NCBI GenBank assembly: GCA_050261515.1
Contig: JBLNDJ010000018.1
Span: forward strand, 62,001 to 126,000
Direction of reading: 5' to 3'
DNA: 64,000 nt
Source of the DNA: JBLNDJ01 sp050261515
GTDB lineage: Bacteria > Acidobacteriota > Terriglobia > Bryobacterales > Bryobacteraceae
Numbering within the stretch: position 1 is the stretch's first letter; each line of letters opens with the position of its first letter. The position numbers were made by a program, and so were the translations under genes. Shown in pieces: positions 8,104 through 16,989 of this stretch. The notes below the pieces were generated by a model, which saw nothing but the letters and a program-made list of their open reading frames with translations, did no database searches and was not told the origin of the DNA.

Positions 8104-8673
8104 CTATTTAAAGTTCAGGAGTTCCCGGGCCGTCCCGGGGTGCCGCTCGATCTTCTTTTGCAGCAGCATCAGCGCATAAATCAACTGCTCGGGCCGTGGC
8201 GGGCAGCCCGGCACGTAGACGTCCACCGGAATCACCTGGTTGACCGGAATGACGGCGTAATTACTGAACACGCCCGTCGAGGTCGCGCACGCCCCCATCG
8301 AAATCACCCACTTGGGCTCGGGCATCTGGGCGTACAGTTGCCGGATGATGGGGGTCATCTTGTTCGAAACGCGCCCGGCGATGATCATGAGGTCCGATTG
8401 ACGCGGCGAGCCGCGAAATACCTCGGCGCCGAACCGCGCCACGTCGAAGCGCGACGCACTCATCGACATCATCTCGATGGCGCAGCAGGCCAGGCCGAAC
8501 GTCATCGGCCAGATGGAGTTCTTGCGCGCCCAGTTGATGGCTTTGTCGAGCGTCGTGGTGACGACCGCATCCCCGGCCAGCGGGAAATCGTCGTCGATCT
8601 CGGCGAATACGGCGTCGTCCGAGCGCCCGGACCGGTAGACCCAGAGATCCTGCGCTTCCTTCTCCGTCCCCAT
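8104..8673 (-). CDS. nuoB: NADH-quinone oxidoreductase subunit B (NuoB)
   Basis: NuoB carries the N2 [4Fe-4S] cluster next to the quinone site of complex I. The 189-residue product has the cluster motif TFGLACCAIEMM with its adjacent cysteines, the third cysteine in MGACATSTG, and the fourth in VPGCPPRPE. The start at ATG 8673 gives normal family length; the longer frame begins inside the divergent malQ leader. No other complex I gene is nearby, so this copy stands alone between the flagellar cluster and malQ. Confidence 0.95.
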   Translation of the reverse strand: MGTEKEAQDLWVYRSGRSDDAVFAEIDDDFPLAGDAVVTTTLDKAINWARKNSIWPMTFGLACCAIEMMSMSASRFDVARFGAEVFRGSPRQSDLMIIAGRVSNKMTPIIRQLYAQMPEPKWVISMGACATSTGVFSNYAVIPVNQVIPVDVYVPGCPPRPEQLIYALMLLQKKIERHPGTARELLNFK

Positions 8674-8716
8674 GGAACGATTGTCGCACGGGCTAAGATT
8701 GAAGGAAGCGGGGCGA

Positions 8717-10948
8717 ATGCCGGACAACGATCAACCTTCCAGAACCTACACAGAAGCGCTCGAGCGGGCCGCGCGCTTGTGGGGCATCGAGCCGGAGTAC
8801 GGCGACACCTGGGGGAAGCTTCACGCCACGACGCCCGAGACCCAGAAAGGCATTCTGACGGCGCTCGGCGTCGCGACGGACACGAAGGAGGCCCTGGACC
8901 GCGCCGTCGCGCGGCGCCTGTCGGACGAATGGGACCGCCCGCTGCCGCCCGTCTGCGTCATCGGCGAGAGCCGCCGTGAAGACGGTTTTCCGCTGAACGT
9001 TCCCGAGGCGCTGGCCGCGGCCGCCGCCAGAATCGAGATCCGCTGGGAAGACGGGACCGCCTGCCGCTTCGACGTGGACCTGGCGGCGCTTGCGATTACG
9101 GATCGCGCCAACGTGTGCGGACGCCGCTACCTGCGCAAGCAGGTCCCGATTCCACCCGGCCGGCCCGGCTACCACGATGTTGAAGTGACGATAGGGGACC
9201 GCCGCGCCTCGATGCGCCTGATCCTGTGCCCGGACCGGGCCTGGACGCCGCCCGCCACGCGCAACGGCAACCGCACCGCGGGCCTCGCGCTCGCGCTCTA
9301 CGGGCTGCGCTCCGGCCGCAACTGGGGCTGCGGCGATTTCACCGATCTCGAGCGCGCCACAGACTGGATCGCCTCCGAGATCGGCGCCGGCTTCATCGGG
9401 CTCAACCCGCTGCACGCCATCCCGAACCGCTACCCGTACAATATCAGCCCGTATCTGCCGGCCTCCACGTTTTACAAGAACCCGATCTATCTCGATCTCG
9501 AGCGCATTGATGACTTCCGCGCGTCGCCGCGCGTGGCCGCCTGGTTCCGCCGCCCCGAAGTTCAGGGCGAGATCGAGCGCCTGCGCGCGGCCGAATTCGT
9601 CGAATACGACCGCGTCTACGCGCTCAAGCTGCGCGGCCTGAAACTCGCCTTTGCGCACTTCTTGCGCGAGTACCGCGCAGGTTCGCCGCGCGTGGACGAT
9701 TTCCGGCAGTTCAACCTGAGAGAAGGCGAACTGCTCGACCGCTTCGCTACCTGGTGCGCGCTGGACGATTGGATCCACCGCCGCCATCCCGACATATGGC
9801 TCTGGCCCGACTGGCCCGAGCCGTACCGCGAGCCCGATTCCGACGGCACGCGCGCCTTCGCCGCCAAACATTGGCGGCTCGTACTCTTCTACAAATACGC
9901 GCAGTGGCAGGTCGACCAGCAGCTCGCGCATGCCCAGCGTCACGCGCGCGAACGCGGCCTCGCGATCGGCCTGTTCCACGACCTGGCGCTCGCCACGGAC
10001 CGCTACGGCGCGGACCTCTGGGCGCACCGGCCTTTCTACGTGGACGGCTGCCGCGTCGGCGCGCCGCCCGATAACTTCTCGCCGAAGGGGCAGGACTGGT
10101 CGTTCCCCCCGCCCAATACAGAGCATCACCGCCAGACCGGCTATCGCCTGTTCACCGAGTCGATCCGAAAAAACTGCCGGCACGGCGGCGCGCTGCGCAT
10201 CGACCACGTCATGCGCTTCTTCCGGCTTTACTGGATTCCCGAGGGCTTCGACCCCGCGCACGGTGCCTACGTCCGCGACTATTCGGAGGACCTGCTGCAC
10301 ATCCTCGCCCTCGAAAGCGTGCGCAACCAGGTCGCGATTGTGGGCGAGGACCTGGGCACCGTCACGTCCGAGATGCGCCGGGCGCTCGACCGCTTCGGCA
10401 TCTACGGCTACAAGGTGCCCTACTTCGAGAAGCTCGACAACGGCGATTTCAAGGTCCCGCAGCTATATCCATGCGGCGCGCTGGTGGCGTCGAGCACGCA
10501 CGACCTGCCGACGCTCGCGGGCTTCTGGCTCGGGCGCGACATCGAGGAGCGGCGCCGCTGCGGCCTGCTGCCCGGCGAGGAAGCCGTCCGCCGCCAGTTC
10601 GACGAGCGGGCGCGGGAGAAGCAGTTGCTGCTCGACGCGCTGTTCGAGCAAGGCCTGCTGCCGGACTGGTTCCCACGCCGCGCGGAGCAGGTGCTTGAGC
10701 TGACCGGCGAGCTGCACAACGCCCTCGTCGGCTGGCTGGCGCTGGCGCCGTCGCACCTGCTCGCGCTCAATCAGGAAGATCTCTTTAAGGAAGCCGACCA
10801 GCAGAACCTGCCGGCCACGACCTCGGAGCACCCGAACTGGCGCCACAAGATGCGCTACACGGTCGAGGATCTGGGGGCCGGCGCCGCGCGCGACTACACC
10901 GCGATGTTCCGCAACTGGCTGGCGCGTACCGGGCGGGCAGGCGCCTGA
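8717..10948 (+). CDS. malQ: 4-alpha-glucanotransferase (amylomaltase, GH77)
   Basis: MalQ transfers alpha-1,4-glucan segments between maltooligosaccharides in the cytoplasm. At 743 residues it is the long form with an extra N-terminal domain (about 1-190). The GH77 domain shows GLRSGRNWGCGDFTDLE, NPLHAIPNRYPYNISPY, the nucleophile region ALRIDHVMRFFR, the acid/base region IVGEDLGTV and the third carboxylate region STHDLPTLAGFW. The start ATG 8717 follows a purine-rich AAGGAAG. It is divergent from nuoB (43-bp gap). A broken glgX at 32-34 kb belongs to the same glycogen/maltodextrin pathway. Confidence 0.95.
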   Translation: MPDNDQPSRTYTEALERAARLWGIEPEYGDTWGKLHATTPETQKGILTALGVATDTKEALDRAVARRLSDEWDRPLPPVCVIGESRREDGFPLNVPEALAAAAARIEIRWEDGTACRFDVDLAALAITDRANVCGRRYLRKQVPIPPGRPGYHDVEVTIGDRRASMRLILCPDRAWTPPATRNGNRTAGLALALYGLRSGRNWGCGDFTDLERATDWIASEIGAGFIGLNPLHAIPNRYPYNISPYLPASTFYKNPIYLDLERIDDFRASPRVAAWFRRPEVQGEIERLRAAEFVEYDRVYALKLRGLKLAFAHFLREYRAGSPRVDDFRQFNLREGELLDRFATWCALDDWIHRRHPDIWLWPDWPEPYREPDSDGTRAFAAKHWRLVLFYKYAQWQVDQQLAHAQRHARERGLAIGLFHDLALATDRYGADLWAHRPFYVDGCRVGAPPDNFSPKGQDWSFPPPNTEHHRQTGYRLFTESIRKNCRHGGALRIDHVMRFFRLYWIPEGFDPAHGAYVRDYSEDLLHILALESVRNQVAIVGEDLGTVTSEMRRALDRFGIYGYKVPYFEKLDNGDFKVPQLYPCGALVASSTHDLPTLAGFWLGRDIEERRRCGLLPGEEAVRRQFDERAREKQLLLDALFEQGLLPDWFPRRAEQVLELTGELHNALVGWLALAPSHLLALNQEDLFKEADQQNLPATTSEHPNWRHKMRYTVEDLGAGAARDYTAMFRNWLARTGRAGA

Positions 10949-10952
10949 GCGG

Positions 10953-11951
10953 TCAGCGCGCCGCGAAGTGATAGAGCAGGATGCCGTAGCCCACGCCCGC
11001 CTCGTCGGCCCTGCGCGCCACCTGGAAGGCCATGAAGCGGCCGTCGGTCGAGACCACGGGGTTCGATGCCTTCCAGCCCTCGTAGTCGTTGAAGCGTGTC
11101 AGGCGCACGAAGTCCTTGCCCGTGCCGTCGAGCGCCAACCTCCATATATCGATCTGGCCCGCGCCGCCTTTTCCGCCGAGTTCGCGTACCTGGCGGTCGG
11201 CTTCGACGCAGGTGTGTTTGCCATCCGGGAAAATTCCTTCGGGCTCGTTGTAGGTGCCAGGCGCTTTCGAGAAATTCGTGACCGCGCCGGTTTCGAGATC
11301 GATGCCCATCACCGACGCCATCCCCTCGGGCTCGTAGCAGGTGAAGGTCATCTTGCGGTCGCTGTCGTAGAAATCCTGGGCTTCGATGACGCAGCCCGGG
11401 CTCGTGCGCTCGTAGACGGTCTTCCTGTTGCTGAGCTTCGGCGCGCCGCCGGCAAGGTCGAGCTCGGCGGTCACCAGCTGCCGGCCGCCCGGCGGCGCAT
11501 AGGCGATCTTGAGGCTGCGCTTCGAAATCGCCGCGCCCTCGCTCATCTTCTGGCCGAGCCGGACCGGCCGCGACCCGGGCTTCCTGCTCAGAAACCACAG
11601 CTCGTTGTCGCGCGAGCGGCTGATGTGGACGTCTTCGAACCGCTCGGGCCCGATCAGGATGTAGTCGCCGGTCGAAAGGTGCATCACGCGCAGGAACGCC
11701 GCGCCGGGCACGCTGCACGTGAGGCAGCGGATCTCGCGCGATTTCAGATCGATCGTGAACGCATCTCCGAAGCTCTTCGCCATGAAGGCGATTCGCGTGT
11801 TGTCCGGCGAAATGTCGGCGCGCTCGCCGAAATGCGTGAGCGGTTCGATGTTGCCCGGCAGGTGGTCGAGCGGGCTGCCGGGCTTTCTCTGCGCGGCGGC
11901 GAGCGCCGGAAGAAGCAGCGCTAAGGCGATCCTGAATTCAGAACCCCACAT
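10953..11951 (-). CDS. Secreted TolB/WD40-like beta-propeller protein
   Basis: The 332-residue protein starts with a signal peptide (FRIALALLLPALAAAQ). Blade-like repeats follow: ADISPDNTRIAFMAKS, ISRSRDNELWFLS, GIFPDGKHTCVEAD and PVVSTDGRFMAFQVA resemble the 'SPDG..iaf' pattern of TolB/PD40 propellers. The start at 11951 lies inside the last codons of murB (14-bp overlap), the most economical way to give an intact signal sequence. A longer frame would begin MKRRCSM. Function is unknown; propellers of this type usually bind proteins or glycans in the periplasm. Confidence 0.7.
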   Translation of the reverse strand: MWGSEFRIALALLLPALAAAQRKPGSPLDHLPGNIEPLTHFGERADISPDNTRIAFMAKSFGDAFTIDLKSREIRCLTCSVPGAAFLRVMHLSTGDYILIGPERFEDVHISRSRDNELWFLSRKPGSRPVRLGQKMSEGAAISKRSLKIAYAPPGGRQLVTAELDLAGGAPKLSNRKTVYERTSPGCVIEAQDFYDSDRKMTFTCYEPEGMASVMGIDLETGAVTNFSKAPGTYNEPEGIFPDGKHTCVEADRQVRELGGKGGAGQIDIWRLALDGTGKDFVRLTRFNDYEGWKASNPVVSTDGRFMAFQVARRADEAGVGYGILLYHFAAR

Positions 11952-12882
11952 ACTGCACCTCCTCTTCAAGGTCGAATCCGAAGCGCGCGCGCACGCTTGC
12001 TTTGAGGGCGGCGATAAGCTCGCGCAGGTCGCGCGCGGTGCCCGCGCCGGCGTTGTAGATCAGGTTGGCGTGATAATCGGCCACGCGTATGTCGCCGCGC
12101 GACTGCCCTTTGGCGCCCGCCTGTTCGAGGAAAAACGCCGCCGGAACCTTGCCTTCGCGGACCACGCGTTCGGGCACCTGGGCCGCCACCGCGGCGGGCA
12201 GTTCGGCGAGGATCAGGTTCTTGAACACGCTCCCGGCGCATTTCATGGTTTGCGGAAACTTCCGGTTGCGCTCGGCTACGATCTCGTCCGCCCGCGCGCG
12301 CAGCGTGGGAGCCTCGGCAGGGGTGAGGGCGAGCCTGGCGGAGAGAACGATCCAGTCCTTGTTCCGTTTAAAAGCGCTTTCGCGGTAGCGGAACTCGCAC
12401 TCCGCGTTGCCGGCCTCGCGGACGCTCTCTCCGTCGAAGAAGCGCACGCGATCGACCACTTCGGACATCGCGTGCCCGTAGGCGCCCGCGTTGCCGTAGA
12501 CGGCGGCGCCGAGCGATCCGGGAATTCCGGCCAGCGTCTCGATGCCCTTCAGCCCGCGCGCGATCGCGAAATCGACAACGCTCTGCAATTCCGCGCCCGC
12601 CTCGGCGATCACGCAGGAGCCCTCGGCCCGCACGGCGGCGCCGGTGAAGCGGAGCACGATGCCGCGAAATCCGCCGTCGGCCACCACCAGGTTGCTGCCG
12701 CCGCCGATCACGACCCAGGCGAGGCCGCTCGCACGCGCGGCGCGCAGGGCTTCGGCGAAGGACTCGGGCGAATCCGTCTCGGCGTAGATGTCCGCCGGGC
12801 CTCCGATTCCGAAGCGCGTGTAGCGCGCCAGCACGGCGTCCCTCAAAATATGTAAGTTGGGAACGTTCTCAATGACCGGCAT
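11938..12882 (-). CDS. murB: UDP-N-acetylenolpyruvoylglucosamine reductase
   Basis: MurB reduces UDP-GlcNAc-enolpyruvate to UDP-MurNAc in cytoplasmic peptidoglycan synthesis, using FAD and NADPH. The 314-residue protein has the FAD-binding motifs RFGIGGPAD and VIGGGSNLVVADGGF, the GIPGSLGAAVYGNAGAYG segment, the CAGSVFKN motif containing the catalytic serine, and a C-terminal LEEEVQYVG with the catalytic glutamate. The size fits the shorter type II MurB. ATG 12882 gives MPVIENVPN; the start region overlaps the divergent DUF2461 gene by 11 bp. It is isolated from other mur genes. Confidence 0.95.
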   Translation of the reverse strand: MPVIENVPNLHILRDAVLARYTRFGIGGPADIYAETDSPESFAEALRAARASGLAWVVIGGGSNLVVADGGFRGIVLRFTGAAVRAEGSCVIAEAGAELQSVVDFAIARGLKGIETLAGIPGSLGAAVYGNAGAYGHAMSEVVDRVRFFDGESVREAGNAECEFRYRESAFKRNKDWIVLSARLALTPAEAPTLRARADEIVAERNRKFPQTMKCAGSVFKNLILAELPAAVAAQVPERVVREGKVPAAFFLEQAGAKGQSRGDIRVADYHANLIYNAGAGTARDLRELIAALKASVRARFGFDLEEEVQYVGF

Positions 12883-13600
12883 GGGACACACCATTATAGG
12901 GTTCGACGGTTTTCCGAAAGAAGCGCTGCCTTTCTTCCGTTCGCTCAAGCGAAACAACCGGCGCGAGTGGTTTCAACCGCGCAAGCACATCTACGAGGAG
13001 AAGGTGCGCGGCCCGATGGTCGAGCTCGTCACCGCCCTTAACGAGGAGATGATGGACTACGCGCCCGCCTACGTGGGCGACCCGGCGCGCGCCATCTACC
13101 GCGTCTACCGCGACACGCGCTTCAGCCCCGACAAGACTCCGTACAAAACGCATATCGCCGCGATCTTTCCGCGGCGCGGCCACGAGAAGCACGCGGGCGC
13201 CGGCTTGTACTTCGCCGTGTCGCCCGAGGAAATCGAGGTCGCGGGCGGCATCTACATGCCGGGCCCTGACGTGCTGCGCGCCGTGCGCCTGCACATGCTC
13301 GAGAACCACGAGGAGTTCCGCGAGATCCTGCGCGAGCGGCAACTGTGCTCGTTGATGGGCGAGTTGCAGGGCGACCAGCTCACGCGCGTGCCGAAGGGAT
13401 TTCCGGCCGGCCACCCGGCGGCCGATCTCATTCGCTACAAGCAGTGGCTGGTGTATGTCACGCTCGATCCCGCGATTGCGACCACGCCGAAGCTGTTCAA
13501 GGAAATCTCGGAGCGCTTCCGCGCAATGGTGCCTATGATGGAATTTCTGAACGCGCCGCTCGCGCCCGCGCGGAGGAAGCAGCCGGTGCTGCTGGCGTAG
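12872..13600 (+). CDS. DUF2461 (TIGR02453 family) protein
   Basis: The 242-residue protein matches the DUF2461 family: GFPKEALPFFRSLKRNN, REWFQPRKHIYEE, then YRVYRDTRFSPDKTPYKTH, split here as YRVYRDTRFS and DKTPYKTHIAA, and GAGLYFAVSPEEIEVAGGI. No biochemical role is established for the family. ATG 12872 (or 12881) is used. The 5' end overlaps murB on the other strand, so each gene's promoter must lie within or very near the other's coding start. The 3' end overlaps the convergent TPR gene by 68 bp. Confidence 0.85.
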   Translation: MTGMGHTIIGFDGFPKEALPFFRSLKRNNRREWFQPRKHIYEEKVRGPMVELVTALNEEMMDYAPAYVGDPARAIYRVYRDTRFSPDKTPYKTHIAAIFPRRGHEKHAGAGLYFAVSPEEIEVAGGIYMPGPDVLRAVRLHMLENHEEFREILRERQLCSLMGELQGDQLTRVPKGFPAGHPAADLIRYKQWLVYVTLDPAIATTPKLFKEISERFRAMVPMMEFLNAPLAPARRKQPVLLA

Positions 13601-14975
13601 TAGCGGGGGCCTGCGGCGGCGTGATCTGCGGCTCGGCTTTGCCGGCAGCCTCGCGCCGCTTCAGGATCTCGCGGTAATCGCGCAGCACGGCGGCGGCCTT
13701 GTCCGGGCGGCCCGAGGCCTGATAGGCCCGCGCGAGCTGGTAGTGGCGGCTGCCGTCCTCGTCTTCCGCGATCGCGGCCTCGAGTTGCTCGACCGCATTC
13801 GCGGGCTGCCCGGCCTCCAGATACGCCTGGCCGAGCGCGGCGCGCGCCGCGAGCAGCTTCGCGTCGAGCTTCACCGCCGTCTCCAGATACCGCAGCGCCT
13901 CGTGAAATTCGCGCGTGTCGCTGAGCGCGAGCCCGTAGAGATAGTTCAGTTCCGCCGAGCCGGGTTTGCGGCCGAGCAGCCCTTTGATCACGGGCAGCGC
14001 CGAAGCGCAGTCGTTCGCGTGGCAGAGCGCGAGCGCGTACTCGCGGCCGATGCGCGCGTCGCCGGGCGCGAGCGCGAGCGCCTGTTTCCACGCCGCGGCG
14101 GCCTGGGGATAGAGCGCGCTCGCTTCCTGCCTGCGCGCCTCCGCTTCGAACCGCTCCCGCGACGGCCCCAGCGCGGCCAGCTTGTCGTAGGCCTTACGCG
14201 AGCGCTCGCGGCACTCCAGTGTCTTCGTGTACAGCTCGGATACCTGCGCGGCGGACTCCGCCGGCGGCTCCTTGTCGCGCTCGGCCGCGGCCCAATCCGC
14301 GCGCCCGGTCTTCTCGTAGATCGCGGCAATGGCAGCGTGGGCGCCGGGGAACGCGGGCGAGGCCGCGAGCGCCTTCCGGTAGAGCTCGAAGGCGCGCGCG
14401 TACCGGCCGCGCTCGAGTTCGAGCGCCGCGGCCAGCGCCGCCGCTTCGGCGCCTTGCGCCTGTTCGGACAGGCCGGCGGCGACCGCCTCGTAGCTCCGGG
14501 CGAGTCCGTAGACGACGCGCGGGCTTTCGGGCAATCGCTTCGCGGCCTCCTCGTACTCGGCGGCGGCCTCGGCCGGCCGGCCGCTGTCGAGCAGCGCGCC
14601 GGCGAGCATCACGCGCGCGTTGCGGTCCTCGGGCTGAAGTTCCACGGCTTTCTTCAGCGGCTCGACGGCGGCAGCCGGCTGCCCGAGCTCCGTCAGGCTC
14701 GCCCCCAGGAAAAGCCATGCGGGAAAGATGTCCGGCCGGAGCCGGATGAGCGCCTGGCACTGCGCGATCGCGTCCTGATAGAGCCCCGCCTTGTACTGCG
14801 CGACCGCGAGGTTGATTCCGAACGACGGCACGCCCGGGTACTCCGCCGCCAGTTCGCGGTAAAGCGGAATCGCCTCGGCGGCGCGGCCTGCCTGCATCAT
14901 GTCGCCCGCGCGCCGGATCTTTTCCGCGGTCTCGGGAGACTGCATGAGGGCCAGCAGAAGCAACAACGCCGCCAT
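13533..14975 (-). CDS. Secreted TPR-repeat protein
   Basis: The 480-residue protein opens with a short hydrophobic stretch (MAALLLLLALMQS), probably a signal peptide or anchor. Most of the rest is tandem tetratricopeptide repeats: examples are MQAGRAAEAIPLYRELAAEYP, quoted as GRAAEAIPLYREL, then AGLYQDAIAQCQALIRLRPD and YLEAGQPANAVEQLEAAIAED. I estimate about eight to ten repeats. The C-terminus is Ala/Pro/Arg-rich, and its last 68 bp overlap the convergent DUF2461 gene, so that tail may tolerate variation. It lies four bases downstream of the M50 protease gene, suggesting co-transcription. Role unknown. Confidence 0.75.
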   Translation of the reverse strand: MAALLLLLALMQSPETAEKIRRAGDMMQAGRAAEAIPLYRELAAEYPGVPSFGINLAVAQYKAGLYQDAIAQCQALIRLRPDIFPAWLFLGASLTELGQPAAAVEPLKKAVELQPEDRNARVMLAGALLDSGRPAEAAAEYEEAAKRLPESPRVVYGLARSYEAVAAGLSEQAQGAEAAALAAALELERGRYARAFELYRKALAASPAFPGAHAAIAAIYEKTGRADWAAAERDKEPPAESAAQVSELYTKTLECRERSRKAYDKLAALGPSRERFEAEARRQEASALYPQAAAAWKQALALAPGDARIGREYALALCHANDCASALPVIKGLLGRKPGSAELNYLYGLALSDTREFHEALRYLETAVKLDAKLLAARAALGQAYLEAGQPANAVEQLEAAIAEDEDGSRHYQLARAYQASGRPDKAAAVLRDYREILKRREAAGKAEPQITPPQAPATTPAAPAASSARARAARSEIPS

Positions 14976-14979
14976 CTCG

Positions 14980-15672
14980 CTAGACCCCGTAGAGCAGCCG
15001 AATGCCCGCGCGGAACAGCGGCCCGGCGACGTAGTCGAACAGCCGCCACGCGATCAGCAGACCGACCAGCGAAAACATCGGCCCGCGCCCGAGTTCCACG
15101 AACCGCAGCGCCATGCGGTCGCTGAGGAACAGGCCGACGGCGTTCGACCCGTCGAGCGGCGGCACGGGCAGCAGGTTGAACGCGCCGAGCAGCAGGTTCA
15201 GCGAGAAGAGAATGCTGAGCAGCGTCGCCAGTCCCTCGGCCGCGCCCGGCGCCGCGGCGGCCGTCATGTGCGAGAAGCCGATGCGGTCGGGCGCCGTGAA
15301 GAAGCCCGCCGCCAGCCCCACGCGGATCGCGATCGCCGAAGCGGCCGCCAGCAGGAAATTCGCCGCCGGCCCAGCCATCGCCATCAGGGCGGCGCGTTTC
15401 GGGTGGCGCTGCTGCCAGCCCGGGTCGTAGGGCGCGCTGGCCCAGCCCATCATGAACCCGCTGGCGAAATACGTGATCGCGGGAATCAGCACCGTGCCGA
15501 ACGGCTCCCTGCGGATGTGCGGCAGCGGGTTCAGCGTGACCTGCCCCGACTCGTACGCCGTGGGATCGCCGCCGACTTTCGCCGCCAGCGCGTGCGCCGC
15601 CTCGTGGCACGTGAGCGAGAGCAGGAACGCGACGTACCATATGGCGGCGAGAGCGAGTTTTTCCTCGGGCAT
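14980..15672 (-). CDS. Site-2 protease family (M50) membrane metalloprotease
   Basis: The 230-residue polytopic membrane protein has the zinc-binding HEAAH motif in the first hydrophobic segment (LSLTCHEAAHALAA). It also has the second metal-ligand motif NLLPVPPLDGS, the two hallmarks of S2P-like intramembrane proteases. Five or so hydrophobic segments are visible. There is no PDZ domain, so it belongs to the small YwhC/SREBP-type group. Neighbours are a TPR protein downstream and an SH3-like lipoprotein upstream, all on the minus strand with gaps of only 3-4 bases. A substrate cannot be named. Confidence 0.85.
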   Translation of the reverse strand: MPEEKLALAAIWYVAFLLSLTCHEAAHALAAKVGGDPTAYESGQVTLNPLPHIRREPFGTVLIPAITYFASGFMMGWASAPYDPGWQQRHPKRAALMAMAGPAANFLLAAASAIAIRVGLAAGFFTAPDRIGFSHMTAAAAPGAAEGLATLLSILFSLNLLLGAFNLLPVPPLDGSNAVGLFLSDRMALRFVELGRGPMFSLVGLLIAWRLFDYVAGPLFRAGIRLLYGV

Positions 15673-15675
15673 GCG

Positions 15676-16935
15676 CTATTTCTTCCCGAACCAGCGGGTC
15701 TTGAGCGCCGCAATGTTCTTTTTGAACCTGGTGTAAAAGCCGGGGGTCTCCTTCTTATTCTGCCCGGAAGCGGGAGCGCTCTGCGCGAGCGCGGGAGCGG
15801 CGGCCGCGCCGGGTTGTACCGCGGCGTCCAGCGGCTCTTTGCTCACAAGGCGCACCAGGTAGACCTGATAGGAGTACGTCTTCCGATAGCGCACGCCGTT
15901 CTCTTCGACGATGATCGAGAATCCCGGGAACTTCTCGGTCTTACCTGCGTTGGTCACGGTGACCGGGTGGACTTCGACGGGAAAGAACCCCTTCAGGTTC
16001 CGCTCGACGTACGCGGTCTCGTAGCGGTGCCGCCGCGTGTTCCAGATGAAGTATCGGAAGCTGTCGAATTCGTAGGGCACGCGGCCGGAGGTGATCGTGG
16101 TCCAGAGCCAGTGGTGGCGCACCTGGCCGTTATCGTGGACGTCGCCGGTGGCGAAGTACGATGTGATGCGGTGCCCCTCGGAATACTGCGCGACTTCGTC
16201 CGGGATGTCCATCTTGAGGCTGCCGGTGAGCACCCATCCGGCGCGGCCGTTCTTGAGCCGGACCAGCGACCAGTCATCGACGGGCACGGGCTTGGGCGGC
16301 GCCTCTTCTTTTTCGGGCTCGGGCGGCATCACGGGCAGCTTCGAGAGTTCGAGCCAGTCGGCGGGCGGCTTCGGCGCCGGGGGCATGGGCACCTTCGGGA
16401 CGCGGGGCTCCTCCTTCTTCTTCGGCTCCGGCTTTGGCTTGGGCGCGCGCGGCGGCAGGATCGCTTTGTTCTCGAACGGCACGCGCGGGGTGAGTTCGTG
16501 CGCCACCACGTCTACCAGTTCGCCTTCCTTGATGCGGTAGAAGCTGGGGGCCTGGCGGTTCGGCTGCGTGTGCACATTCAGGGCCTCGAAGACGGTCGCG
16601 GCGCCCTGCGAGGGAAGATACTGCGCGGTTTCGGCGAGCCGGTTCAGGTCGGCCATCTGCTCGGAGGCGAGCAGTTGGCGCATGTCCGTCCAGCCTTCGA
16701 TTCCTTTGGTGGTCCGGACCCTGACGAACCGGCGCCGGCGCCCGACGATTCCCAACCGCTCGCCATGCGTGACGGTGACGACTTCCGGCGAGCGCGGGTC
16801 GATCTCCTTGCGGATTTTGAGCGTGGCGGGCCCGGCGAAGGCCTCGCCGATTTCGGACTGGCGCGAAGGACCGGAGGAGCAACCGGCCAGCGCGCAAAAA
16901 AGCGCTACGGCCGGCAGGACTCGAATGCAGGACAC
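15676..16935 (-). CDS. SH3-domain lipoprotein
   Basis: The 419-residue protein has a lipoprotein signal peptide ending in the lipobox LAGC (about residues 15-18). Two SH3-like (bacterial) segments are suggested: GERLGIVGRRRRFVRVRT with EGWTDMRQLL, and NVHTQPNRQAPSFYRIKEGELVDVVAHE. Between them and the C-terminal domain lies a Lys/Pro/Glu-rich linker (about 155-230) that could span peptidoglycan. A further GRAGWVLTGSL segment precedes a C-terminal part without recognisable motifs. Likely an envelope protein; function unknown. Confidence 0.75.
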   Translation of the reverse strand: MSCIRVLPAVALFCALAGCSSGPSRQSEIGEAFAGPATLKIRKEIDPRSPEVVTVTHGERLGIVGRRRRFVRVRTTKGIEGWTDMRQLLASEQMADLNRLAETAQYLPSQGAATVFEALNVHTQPNRQAPSFYRIKEGELVDVVAHELTPRVPFENKAILPPRAPKPKPEPKKKEEPRVPKVPMPPAPKPPADWLELSKLPVMPPEPEKEEAPPKPVPVDDWSLVRLKNGRAGWVLTGSLKMDIPDEVAQYSEGHRITSYFATGDVHDNGQVRHHWLWTTITSGRVPYEFDSFRYFIWNTRRHRYETAYVERNLKGFFPVEVHPVTVTNAGKTEKFPGFSIIVEENGVRYRKTYSYQVYLVRLVSKEPLDAAVQPGAAAAPALAQSAPASGQNKKETPGFYTRFKKNIAALKTRWFGKK

Positions 16936-16989
16936 ATATCAGTCTAGCAACACCGGGTGGGACGGTTTCCAAACCGGCGGCCCGCCCCA

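Noticed and set aside
7895..8979. Plus-strand open frames through the tandem repeat and antisense to nuoB
   Set aside because: They consist of repeat-encoded low-complexity residues and the antisense of nuoB; no start signal or family match.
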